This document shows, one piece after another, positions 38,401-49,200 of a DNA stretch of 64,000 nt. The translations under genes and the position numbers were made by a program. The stretch spans positions 575,001-639,000 of the forward strand of contig BROG01000257.1 in NCBI GenBank assembly GCA_030159075.1. Reading direction: 5' to 3'. The notes beneath the pieces were generated by a model. The model had not been told where the DNA came from. It did no database searches and saw nothing but the letters and a program-made list of their open reading frames with translations. Each line of letters begins with the position of its first letter. The stretch's first letter is position 1. Source of the stretch: Atrina japonica (Eukaryota > Mollusca > Bivalvia > Pterioida > Pinnidae).

Positions 38401-41400
38401 AGAGGAAGTCGGCCTTAGTGTAGCTGAAATAACAATACAAAAAATATTACCAGTATTTATATACAAGAATGACAGCAGGGCTCAACATAGAAGGCACGTC
38501 CGACCGACCCTGACTAGTAAAAGATTGGTCCGGTCTAGTTAATTTGTGTCAAAGTAGCCCGACTGGTAGGGTTAAAAATATCACTTCAAATAGACTGAAG
38601 ATCTATTATTACTGGTGATTGTGAAAATAGATATGTCGCTGATATTACGTGCCGTATAGACTTACTTTCATTTCGTCTATTTTGTCGCCATATAATGTAA
38701 TACGCCCTCTGGTGAGAGATTGGTATATAAAATAACCGGAATAATAGTAATATTACTAGGATGACGCATAAAGCCACTGGAATGACACATCAGATTATGT
38801 TTTCGTCATTTCTAGATTATTTATATACAGCTCAGAAGAATAAACTATTTAAATGTGAGAAGGGAAACAGTGTTCCAGGAATTTTGCTACAAATTGTACG
38901 AGTAGTTACGTCGGGTTCAATATCACACTAGTACTGATATGGCTGAAATATGAAATGCTAGATCGGTAAATACAAGGACAATACCGACAAAATATCTTTT
39001 CATTTAATGTAATACCTATATTATTAACACTTAAAAGTAAAGTATTCCAGAAAATTATCATTACGATGGAAAAGAGCTTCAATCCAGTTACATGTCCCGT
39101 CATTCCGGTAACTGGGATCATTTCGGTAATTCTATGGACCCGCAAAAATTCAGATTGAAAGTGAAACTGAAAGCATCGGTCATAAAATCACAAGTGCGTG
39201 CAGCTTCACTACCCTAGCCTAGGCATATCTTAATTTAACCGGGCATATAGAATGGTACGTTTCTTTTTTGATAGTTTTGTTTGAATTGAGTAACGATATC
39301 TCTAATAAAGCAGATCAACTTACGATAACTATCGGTGTGTGTTTACACTGAGTGACTGACGACGACTTCTTTATAGTAGTGAAGGCATAACTAGAGATGA
39401 GGGTGTATCAAAGATATCAAAGGGCAGAATAGAAATCAGAATTTACTTTACAATAATTAGGCCTAAAAGAAAATTTCAAACTTATATACATCCTTTTATC
39501 TTGACTTGTATAAATAAATTGTCAAAGCATTCAACTAACTGTCTATTCAGAGTTAGTAGGCTTGAGTACTCTAGAGATTATATGGAATTATTTCAATCAT
39601 GACATAATTCATTAATTTTTTTCTGTACTTATTTGTTTTTTATGTTATTTACAAAATCAGTTACAGCAGTAAATAGCATTAGCTAAAAATGAGACATAGA
39701 TATGCACAAGTCCTCTGCCCATCATCAAGTTCGTCGGGCAATTTATGAAATTAATATGTGAGCTATATTTTACCACTTATTAAAAATTAAAATATAGTGT
39801 TTTCATTATATCCTTATACCTCTAGATGAAGCGTACCTTAATTAAATAGGATATGAAACTCTGGAAGACAGATATCGATAGATATGATGTAACCGAGGTC
39901 AGGTCTAGTGATGTTGAGGTCAGGTCTAGTAAAAATTTCTGGTACTGGTCCGACTGGTCTAGTTCTTTTTAAAGTTAATGTTGAGCCCTGGACAGGATCT
40001 TTTAATGCTTATAGGAACTGTATATTTATTCATTACTTAATCCATTCATCTATGAGGTATTGGTGAGATGTCATAAACTGACCTTTGCAGGGAACATGTG
40101 CCAATGTAATGAGGGGTGGGGAGTGTTTAAGTTCCATCCAACAGATCTAAAAGATCTTCAATTCTAATGTACAATGTTTGGCATTATCAGTCATTACCTG
40201 TTTGAAAGAAGTATCGGCTACAACTACGACTTCAACCAAAAGTTATACTGAACTCATCATAAAACTATTTTCATGCCTAACTCAATCACTACCACTCAAA
40301 TAAACAGATCATTCAAGTTTATTGTCAGTTCCTCTGGGTAAAGTTCAGCTTGCAGTTATGCCTAAAAATGGTTTATTACCTTTGGAACTGGAATTCAATG
40401 TAGGAACTTCTGGGTTCTACGTCATTAAATTACTCTTTACTCAAGTTCAATTTTCATTTCATTTTTTTCACAATATAGTAATTTGTAATACCAGGAAACA
40501 TTTAATCTTTTTTCTGTTGTTTTTTATTTTTTCACCTTATTATTAGTTTACACAGGCAATTTTACTTGCGCAAAAATGTCCAAATTGCTTCATAAATTAT
40601 GCATAACTAAAACTATAAAATGTTAGTTGAGCTCTAATACTGAATAAATTTGGTGACTTTGCGATGAAGCTACCACTTTTATCATAAAACCACTATGATA
40701 GGAGCAGTTCCTGCAAAAGTTGTGTTTGTACATTTACATATTTGCTACCTTACCTATAAACTCCATTGTATACAAGAAGTTGCGTAACTAGTGTCGCTAA
40801 CACCGCTATTCCAACTCCTAAACCAAAGCCACTTGGAGATCGGTCAAACAGCCACCACAAACCAATAGACATTGCTGCTAGTGTCATTGATAACTGCATA
40901 TTGTTGGCAAAATCAATTTTCTATGAACATAATTAAGGATCAGATACTGTAACACATATATTATATATATCTAGACATTGACAATTTTTGTATAAGACTT
41001 TAGCCTTTTTTTGTGTATGTTACCATCAAGAAAATAGAATTCTTTAAGCTTTTAACAGATTTAACACAATTACAATACTCCATTACTGATTTACTCTTGT
41101 CCCTGAAAATATCAAAAATATTTCACCATAAGACAAGGAATATTGTGTCATGATCTGACAAAGATTTACACCAATGAGGACTTCGTCAGAGAAATATTCG
41201 CACTTCAGACTGTGTTCTCTATTAGTATCAGAAACAATATTTTTCATTTATTTATCAAATTTTTGCAGTGAATGCTGGTCTTTTTAAAGCGTTGTTGGAT
41301 TAAAATCATGATTTTGAATGCAATCACAAGACACAAATGAGTGTATACATGATTAAACAAAACACAGAAAAGGATACAGCACTGGCATGGTTGATTCCAA

Positions 41401-44400
41401 CAAAAACAGCGATACATCTCATGACGCTTGACCACTCACTTTTATGTGACTTCGGATCTCCCAACTGCTGATCTAGACATGGATATAACAGACCAATCAC
41501 AGCTGAAATACAATAAATATATAATTATTGTAGTAAAACCTGCAAAATTTGTAATCATGCAGGAACTTGTGTCATGAATGAAGTTGATCAAGCACTTGCT
41601 CTGACTGTGAAAAATAATCTTAAGTGATGCAAAAATTGTCACTTAAATGTACTACAGGCACCCATTTTACGAAAGGTCCCAAGTCCTAAATCCTAACCTT
41701 TAGTCCTAACTAGTTTAGTAAAACTGGCCCCAGGTATATAAAATGTATAAAGAAGTATACTAAACATGTAGTTAATATGTAATTATAAGTAAATAAATTA
41801 CAAATGTATATATACATTTCAGTATACATGTAGATAAATTTAATTTCTATGGAACATATATACAGGTACCGGTACTCAAATGTTTAAACTGCCAGCTGTA
41901 TTTCCACTGTCTGTTTTCACATGAGCTTAGCCTTACATCAAGTTATTTACAATTATTATATAACTTATTATTTGTATGTGAATTGCCTAATAAAAGGAGG
42001 GATCATAAATATGTTGTACCTACCATGACAATAAACTAGGGTTTTAATCCTACATGTATGAACAACATAACGAGTACGTTTAACATTGTCATGTTTGTGA
42101 CTGTTGACACACATAACTGCACATGTACACATGTAACTTTATTACATGTTTGTTATTGTACATGTTACAGTTAGAATATTCAATAGATGTAGCTAATACT
42201 GTGAATATGAAAAAATGCAACTGTACAAACTACAAACAAGTAGTGAAGTAGGCTACTACATGTATATGCTTATAATGCCCCTGGTACATGCACATACGGT
42301 ATGTATTGTACAATGTCTAAATTTAATGAAGCAAAATGAACCTCGGCATTCAAAATGTACACACATGATTACATTAACATGTGCAAGGGATCTATGACAC
42401 ATCTATTTATAACATAAAGTGCAGTTCAAAATCAATACTTTTCACGATCAAACAAAATAACACATTACATGTACAACATACAAATTATCAGAGACTGTTA
42501 CTATCACATTCTAATCTGATCATTAACACTTTATCAATGTGTTGACCCATATGGCAGACAAAATAAACACATATTAAGTCTTGACCGACTTGTCTAGATG
42601 ATAAGATCACATGATTCTCTTATTTCCTGTAAATCACACAAATATACTACTAAATGATGAATGAGTTAAAAAAAATAAGACAATAGATATCCGCTACAAA
42701 AACTGCTCCACACATGTATGTGAAGTCATGTATTATAATGTATCATTACACATGTATGTGAAGTCATGTATGTGAAGTCATGTATTATAATGTATCATTA
42801 CTAGCTATTTAAATTTGACAGCCATTATATACAATTACTACAGTCTACACAGTGCCTGAAAACTTGAAAATTACTCAAGTCTTAGACAAAAAAACTTGTA
42901 TGTATTGTCACATCAAAATCAGACTTCAGTTTTACGCTGAAAGATGAGTAAAATTCTCAAATTCAAGAAATGCTTTGGCCATTACACAGCCATAGTCAAG
43001 TGTAATGTATAAAATTAATGTACGTATGAAACAATGTTGTTAAATTACTTTTTGCTATAATATCTATATAAACACATACACTACAGTAGTGGGACAAAAG
43101 TGAGTTCTCAAAAATGTATTTCACTCTATATTCTTAGTTATTCTGCATTTGTTTGATTTTGTCCTCCGAATTTAGTAGACATCCAAAATAAATGAAAAAT
43201 GATTGATATATTTAATCCTTTAAACCGGCCATAACATAAACGCCTGTATACCCTGATGTCCGTTTTTTCTGGCCAGGAAGTCATTCCGTTATTTAGAATT
43301 TTCTATACATGTAGCTCTCTCTGTTGACTGAACAATCAGAGCTCCTATAATATCTTATATTTGCTAAATCATGCTTATGGTGGAACTGTAGAACATTTCT
43401 AGAAACATTGGTCAGTAATTTGGCCAAATATTATGAGTAAATAGCACTCAACCGTGTTAACAGCTGATCAAGTCCTTCAACTGTTGTTGAACCCCAATTA
43501 TGGGGAAAGTCTGGGTAACGATAAATAGGGACAAAGCAATTTTGAATGGGAGTAAGACTCAGATGACTCTGTAGATAATTGTGAAAGTAGTGATTTATCA
43601 TAAAAATTACATGTACTTAAGTTTCAATGGTTTTATTTCGGTGTTTATAAATTACGTCATAAATTTATTCATTATCTTTGGAATATACATTGAAATGAAG
43701 TTGCTAGAATTTTACTCTTATAAAGAATGATTTATTCTCCTGAAATAATAAATAAACTGCAATGAAATTTCTAGAATATAACCTCAACCTTCCATAAATC
43801 AAGTGTATTTAAAATGATGAATTCTAGAAAAGTTATTGAAAAAACGTGAATTTACTAGTAATATATAGTGAAAATAAACCTTGTGATATCACTTATGTCC
43901 AACCACTGTATATCAAGACTATTCAGAGGAGTGTATTAAAATATAGTCAAACTAGTCTATAAATGCCACTCAAGGGAACAGACAGAAGTAGCTATTGTAG
44001 ACAGGTGGCCTTTATGAAGAGGTTCATTCATTTTTAAAAATTTTAACTCATCAAGCCCTGTGGTCACATTTACATGTATATGTAGTCTCACCCAAGTCAA
44101 TAAATTATATGGTATTCAGATATAAAAAAAGTTCATACTGCATGGAAAGTTATTACAATTTTTTTATTTTAAATCATACATCCCTGAATTCTGACAGTGG
44201 ACTTAACCATTCTTTGAAATGGACAGGTCCAAAATGTGACTTCAGGGGTTGATGAAATAAAGGTTATATTTGAATGGCCATAGGCAGGTACCCTTTCAAA
44301 TATGTTATGCACTTGTATGTAAAAAATTCAGGATGTATATCTCCTAACAGTAATAAATTAGTACCTGCTGCAAGTCCACACGTTGGAGGAATCCACCAAG

Positions 44401-44548
44401 CTGTTGTGAATAAATTCTCCAGAGCTTCTGGTGGGAAAACTGTTAGATCCCCTCTGTTATACTGCACCAAATTTAAAAGGAGTGCAAAGAACATTCCCAA
44501 ACAAAACAAAACAGATCCTCTCAATAACATACTCATGCCTCTAGACAT
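35428..44548 (-). CDS. INSIG: INSIG, insulin-induced gene family ER sterol-sensing protein (five coding exons, complete)
   Basis: Coding exons on the minus strand are 44548-44365, 41502-41378, 40920-40754, 38423-38324 and 35469-35428, joined by GT-AG introns of phase 1, 0, 2 and 0. The joined frame is 205 residues with no stop. It matches the INSIG family along its whole length: [20 protein letters not shown] (TM1, about residues 10-29), [12 protein letters not shown] then AWWIPPTCG (36-58), [23 protein letters not shown] (98-103), and the family hallmark [16 protein letters not shown] with Asp129. That Asp corresponds to the juxtamembrane Asp that SCAP binding needs in mammals. Family members have six membrane segments, sit in the ER, bind oxysterol, and retain SCAP/SREBP and promote HMG-CoA reductase decay. 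The C-terminus KPKTD fits a KxKxx COPI retrieval signal. The N-terminus is shorter than in vertebrates, starting just before TM1. Only one INSIG is seen, so I do not assign it to INSIG1 or INSIG2. Confidence 0.96.
35893..37830 (+). repeat. 25-bp minisatellite array in the last INSIG intron (about 78 units)
   Basis: The unit is TTAACCCAATGTTCTTAACC followed by TGACC or AGACC. Variants are a 24-bp form (TTAACCCATGTTTTAAACC...) and a TTGACCC form that becomes common toward the right half. The variants recur in blocks, showing that expansion involved multi-unit segments. The array lies between INSIG exons 5 and 6. Confidence 0.95.
38324..38423 (-). CDS. INSIG: INSIG exon 5 (residues 159-192)
   Basis: Acceptor TTATTTCAG precedes 38423; donor GTAAGTG follows 38324. 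It encodes [20 protein letters not shown] then [14 protein letters not shown], the last membrane segment of the family. A hAT-like insertion begins only 53 bp into the intron on its 5' side (38476). Confidence 0.95.
38476..39990. mobile_element. hAT-like non-autonomous DNA transposon in an INSIG intron
   Basis: The left end CAGGGCTCAACATAGA is inverted at the right end (AATGTTGAGCCCTG). Both ends abut a direct GACAG (38471-38475 and 39991-39995), a candidate 5-bp target duplication. Subterminal TCCGAC / TCTAGT motifs are repeated. No transposase frame is present. Confidence 0.72.
39996..40753. other. Remainder of INSIG intron 4
   Basis: No additional exon or named repeat. Confidence 0.6.
40754..40920 (-). 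CDS. INSIG: INSIG exon 4 (residues 104-158, contains the FDRS motif)
   Basis: Acceptor GTTCATAG precedes 40920; donor GTAAGG follows 40754. The exon encodes [16 protein letters not shown], then [18 protein letters not shown] and [14 protein letters not shown]. It is the most conserved stretch of the protein and holds the SCAP-binding Asp. It ends in phase 2. Confidence 0.96.
41378..41502 (-). CDS. INSIG: INSIG exon 3 (residues 62-103)
   Basis: Acceptor TATTTCAG precedes 41502; donor GTATCC follows 41378. The 125-nt exon reads [20 protein letters not shown] then [21 protein letters not shown], colinear with the second and third membrane segments of vertebrate INSIG. It ends in phase 0 exactly where the INSIG alignment needs the next exon. 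Confidence 0.95.
41503..43930. other. INSIG intron 2, ordinary part
   Basis: AT-rich intron. GTATGTGAAGTCATGTATTATAATGTATCATTA is locally duplicated (about 42717-42800). A TCCTAAGTCC-type motif at 41667-41730 recalls the one near 4340. No exon is missing between INSIG exons 2 and 3. Confidence 0.6.
43940..44035 (+). mobile_element. CAGTCAAACC-family MITE, partial
   Basis: TAGTCAAACTAGTCTATAAA, GCCACTCAAGGGAACAG, GACAGGTGGCCTTTATGAAG: the left half of the family; the right end is absent. Confidence 0.55.
44043..44257. mobile_element. Inverted-repeat element with GGACAGGTCC interior, copy 1
   Basis: TTAACTCATCAAGCCCTG (44043-44060) is inverted as TTCAGGGGTTGATGAAAT (44241-44258). The interior GGACAGGTCCAAAATGTGAC resembles GGACCAGTCCAATTGTGTC in the element at 63722-63789. 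Confidence 0.55.
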
Positions 44549-44556
44549 GTTTAACT
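44365..44556 (-). CDS. INSIG: INSIG exon 2 (first coding exon, residues 1-61)
   Basis: The acceptor TTTATTTTCAG ends at 44557 and the donor CAG|GTACTA starts at 44364. The first in-frame ATG is at 44548-44546 with A at -3. The eight bases before it (44556-44549) are 5' UTR. The exon encodes TM1 and the TVFPPE / AWWIPP block. It ends in phase 1, splitting an Ala codon with the next exon. Confidence 0.95.
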
Positions 44557-45075
44557 CTGAAAATAAAGAACAAAAAATGCTTGGTTGTAATATACCATAA
44601 CGCAAACTAGTAATGTCAAGTACATATAAATATACATGTAGCCTAGCAGTCTGCATGTAGTATTAAATAATGAAGGAATATATCAGATATTGGTAAATAT
44701 AGGAAAACTTCACCATGCTTACCTTTAAAAGGGAATCTGATTTCAATGAGATTAACAATATTGCATATTGTACATGTATAAGACAAGAGGATCTAGCATT
44801 TCTGGACATGTAACTCTTTAATTTGAAGCAGACAATCTCTTTTTGCTGAATACCAGAACACAAACTAGGTAATGCAGGTGCCCCCCCAAAAAAAAAAATC
44901 AATGGACGTTGTAACTACTGGTACACAGTTCTGTAACAACACAGATTTAGATTGCCTTAAAAATTGACAATCATCCTCTACCACAACAATGCTAATGACA
45001 AAATATATAATTTTTTTTTTACAGAACCACAGGGGTCTAACTTCTTGTTGTAATTCACAGAAATTAGAGTTCATC

Positions 45076-45177
<102 letters not shown>

Positions 45178-45288
45178 TCTCAGCCTTATCAAGTCAGTGC
45201 CATTGGCATTGTAAATCCAGACTGAATAAAAAAAGGAATGGATTGATTTATGCAGTCATGGACATTGCAGTAGGGCTGCATGCAACTT

Positions 45289-45457
45289 AATTTCTGTGGA
45301 AACGCTAGTTACTGCTGCAACGAAGAAGGTATTTTACTATTTTTATTCAGTATCATACCTTCTTCGTTGCAGCTATAACTATGGAAACGCTGGGTAAAAT
45401 CGGAGAGCCGGGACATATAAAATTCTCCGATTTTACCCGGCGTTTCCACAGAAATTA
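45289..45457. mobile_element. Nested double-hairpin element in INSIG intron 1
   Basis: Outer arms AATTTCTGTGGAAACGC (45289-45305) and its exact inverse (45441-45457) enclose two hairpins. The first pairs 45314-45332 with 45355-45373 (19 bp perfect). The second pairs 45383-45406 with 45424-45447 (24 bp, one mismatch). The whole segment can fold as a cruciform; most likely a foldback MITE. Confidence 0.8.
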
Positions 45458-45780
45458 CATTCAACTGAACAATTGACAGTTGCCCAACAAGTGGCATCAA
45501 ATTCAACCTAAATTGGCTAAAAGCAATGCAAAAGCAAACTTTTCCTACCTGTTCACAAGGTGAACAATAACGTAAATAGGTTTGCAGAGCCAAAACAAAC
45601 AGCAGATGCCAGATAAAGACAAAGTACAAAGTGATGCACAACACCAAATGTAGGTAAATGCGATCAGCTGATAACAGTCACTGCCGCATACTGATAATGA
45701 CATTTCCTATTTTGCTTTAGAAATCTTGACTCAAGGAAGATCTTGCCTGAAAACAAAATAAACAACAGATATATTCTCAC

Positions 45781-45960
45781 CTTCTGAATATACAATGTAT
45801 CCAGACGATCTCTTAACGTATTGTCTATTTTCTCTGAAAATACCTTGGCAGTATATTCTACATTAATAAGTATAGTTCTGACGTATGGGGCAATGTAGCC
45901 TGACTCGGAAAATCGCACGATCAAAAACTCGGCTGATAAATACCAACCAATCACAACTGG
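45781..45960 (-). other. INSIG: Predicted non-coding first exon of INSIG
   Basis: A strong donor, AGAAG|GTGAGA, ends a minus-strand exon at 45781, and its intron would join the acceptor before 44556. In the frame that leads into the INSIG ATG, the exon is open only back to a TAA and contains no ATG, so it would be 5' UTR. The 5' limit (about 45960) is a guess placed near the CCAAT boxes. Confidence 0.5.
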
Positions 45961-46124
45961 AAGACATACCTTTCTTTAAAATAGTAGACCAATCAGATTG
46001 TCGAAAGATCTCCCGCCATATAGCAATTCATAGGTTCATAGGTTATCAACAAAAATAGCGCTACTTGGGGAATACTTCCGGGTCAAGTAAAAATAGATTC
46101 AGAAAATCATATGACATGTCCAAA
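45945..46124. promoter_or_regulatory. Putative bidirectional INSIG / CCDC93 promoter
   Basis: The interval separates the predicted INSIG 5' exon from the CCDC93 start codon. It holds two CCAAT boxes (45947-45951 and 45989-45993) and a YY1-like CCGCCAT (46013-46019), the usual elements of TATA-less divergent promoters. I saw no convincing sterol regulatory element by eye. Confidence 0.5.
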
Positions 46125-46217
46125 ATGGCAGCTAGTGGGAGTGTGTTTGCAGGAAGACCGAGGACAGGTTCCTCAAAACATGCAACCCAAGTTGATGCCG
46201 ATGGAAATGAAGTTGAG
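46125..46217 (+). CDS. CCDC93: CCDC93 exon 1 (residues 1-31)
   Basis: It starts at the ATG in CCAAAATGG and ends at donor GAG|GTATTC, phase 0. It encodes [19 protein letters not shown] and an acidic stretch. The GSxPRTGSS motif is shared with the vertebrate N-terminus. Confidence 0.9.
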
Positions 46218-49200
46218 GTATTCGATTGCTAAACGAATTGATGAATAATCATGATATAAATAATTGTCCTGTCTTGTAAATCATCATATATCTAAATAAG
46301 AAATACTAAATGGGCCTACACATCATGCATTAAGTGATTAACACGGGCAGCACGATTTACCCCCAAATACCCCCAAAAAACCACATTAAATGACCCCCTA
46401 AACACACAAAAACATTTAAAACGTAGCAATTTTAGCAATCTCATTATAACATGATGAATATTTTTTATGATTGTAGATGTTTTTGCCTTTGATAATGCTG
46501 TTTTATCCAATTTCATGATGTATTTCTGAAAGCATAATATAGTCAGCATTTATTTTAAAATGTACCAGAATGTTACTTATATTAGAAGGTAAAGATGTTT
46601 AATATATATGTAATCATCATTTTCCACAATACGTACAATTTGAGGTTCTGAAAAGTTCGTCGTATATGTATCGGATACAAATTCTTCTTTCTATTAATTC
46701 TACGTATAATACAAATTTGACATAAGACCGATTTGGCTCTTCATTTTACTAAATGACAGTGTCCGTAAGTTCTATGAGAAGTGATAAATGTTGTTGTTTT
46801 TTTTTATTTCTAGCTGTGTATGAAATATTTATACAGAAGAAAATGCATTTAAAATGATTATTGATGCAAATTTATTTTGATTTAATTGTTTTTGGGTGTT
46901 TTTTTGGGGGGGTCTTTTGGGGGTCTTTTTGGGTAGTTTGTATTTTTTGGTAAATCGTGCCGCCGCATTAACACAGTCAGTGTCACTGTGTCAATCACCC
47001 ACTGACTCTGTCAGACTCATACCAACCCAGCCTGAGCCTCAGCTTGGTGTAGGTGACCAATGGTTTTCACCAGTGATATATAAAGGTAGTAGCGTTATAT
47101 AGTGCTGTTATCACTAATATGTCAAGGGGGACAGCAGGGGCACCCTAGGAGACTAGGCCGAATTTTTCCCCCGATTTTAAGCGATTTTTTTTGTGGTAAA
47201 ATCAGGGGCAAAAGTCCTTCCATGTACTTTCTTCGTAGCAAGATGCTGTGACATTTTCACAGCAGTTTAGAGATCATTTTAACCATCTATTTCTAATTGT
47301 TGATGTCTGATATTTGTTGATATGCTTACTTGCACAAGTATGTTTGTGCCCCCCACTTTTTTATTTCACAGTCACAATTTTTTTTAAATACTTGATTTTT
47401 TCAAAGCAGTAGTAGTGCAACTGGGTCTTGGGCTTTAATAATTAAAAATTTCTGGGAAGCATACCCTGGACCACGGGGGAATGGCAAATTTTTTGTCTGG
47501 AAGCTAAAGGATATCTCATCAGCTTCAGAAATAATCAATCAATGATATTTTTAACGAGTATGAGGTCATAATTCAATGTATGGAGGGTACTAGTCCAAAA
47601 TTCTGTTCCTATTTTTAGTTACTTTTTGCTGATCCAACCAAAGTGGTTTATTAGCAGATTGATATGCGTATTTACATGTCTGGATGCAGAAAAAAGAGAT
47701 TTCAAATTAAAAAAAAAATACCCTTAATGAAATATTGCCTCACAATTTAATCTAACACTTAGAAATATATGCACTGATGAGGGAGAGAGTGCCACCTAAA
47801 GTTGATAAAATAGGTGAAGAACCTTTCATTTTTCTATAAAAATCTAAAAATTATAGACAATTTCCAAATATTTTCGGGCCTTGCTCCACTCGCCGTCTTT
47901 ATTTAAAATTTGCACTACTCCAACTTGAAATTATCACTCTACTATTGGTGAGGTGTATATTGCTTAAACAGTTTTAATTTAAGTTAAAATTTTAATAAAC
48001 AAGTTTGATTAATGTCAATTGCTTCAATTCTAACCCTTTTTAAAACCACCTTTTGATTTGCATCGTACACCACTGCACAAAGAAGCACCATTTTCACACA
48101 CATGGTATTTTGTCTCTCTCCCCCCCCCCCCCCCCCCCCCCCAAATAAAAGTTATGCCCCCTCTTTGAAAATTCCTGGATCGGCCCCTGTAATCCATTCT
48201 CAGTATTTTGAACAGTTGTACCCTCTACTTTCTGGACCCAGTTACGCCACTGTATGTCCCGGGGTTGGCTGCCACAAGTTATTTTGGTTTTTTGTTTTTG
48301 TTTTTTTCTTTTTTTACACTTTATTCAGCTTTGTATAGCCAGGATTTGACATAACTCCTACAGACCCACCTGACTAGGGGGTATGGAGTTTTTCAGCTGA
48401 CTAGTACTAGCCTTCCATTCTCTCTACCTCACAAACACTCAGGGCCCACTCATACTAATAAAGAGGAAAAGATAGTGGGAAACAAGAAGAAAAGCAAAAT
48501 TACAAACACATACAAACAAACCATAACATTTCAATATAAAGAGAGATATGGAAGAAGAGAAAAAAGTAGGGGTAAGAGATAGCATTCACTGTATGCACAT
48601 TAGAAACAATATCAATAATAATGATGAAATGAGTGCTTAATCATTGAAGTTAAAGGTTTCAAGTAAATTTTTCCAGTTTTCCCAATTTTTATCAAATTTA
48701 CTCTTACAATGTGCACCTTTACTGTTAGCAATACATAACTCTACTTGATAATAGTCATTGATTACGTGAATAAGAGCTCGAATATTTAATGGTTTACACC
48801 AACATCTAGTTTTATAAATATACTGTTTTATAATCAAAAATATTTCATTATTTGTTTTATTTTGGTAATCATTATTGTCATCTGGAAGTACATGTAAACC
48901 AAGTACAAATAAATATTTGTTTATTAAAAATGGAATTGAGAAGCTGTCTAATAGGGATTTGAAATTATTCAGAATTTTTTAACTTCTTGACATTCCCAAA
49001 GGATGTGGATAATTGTCTCAGTTTCTTTGTTACAAAAATTACAAAGTGGACTTACATATTTATCTATTTTACTTATAAATAAATTTGTTGTTAGTATATT
49101 ATGCACTACTCTGAATTGAAACCATTGTAACTTTTTATTTTTTGTTGAGGTAAAAATTTGTTCAAAAATTTTTTCCAGTTTTCTTTGGTCTATTTGAACT

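Noticed and set aside
44264..44656. A 130-residue single-exon protein
   Set aside because: It is INSIG exon 2 read through both splice sites into introns; only residues between the acceptor at 44557 and donor at 44364 belong to the gene.
45309..45954. Minus-strand frames of 96 and 112 codons upstream of INSIG
   Set aside because: One spans the hairpin-adjacent intron, the other reads through the predicted 5' exon donor; joining either to INSIG in that frame gives an immediate stop.
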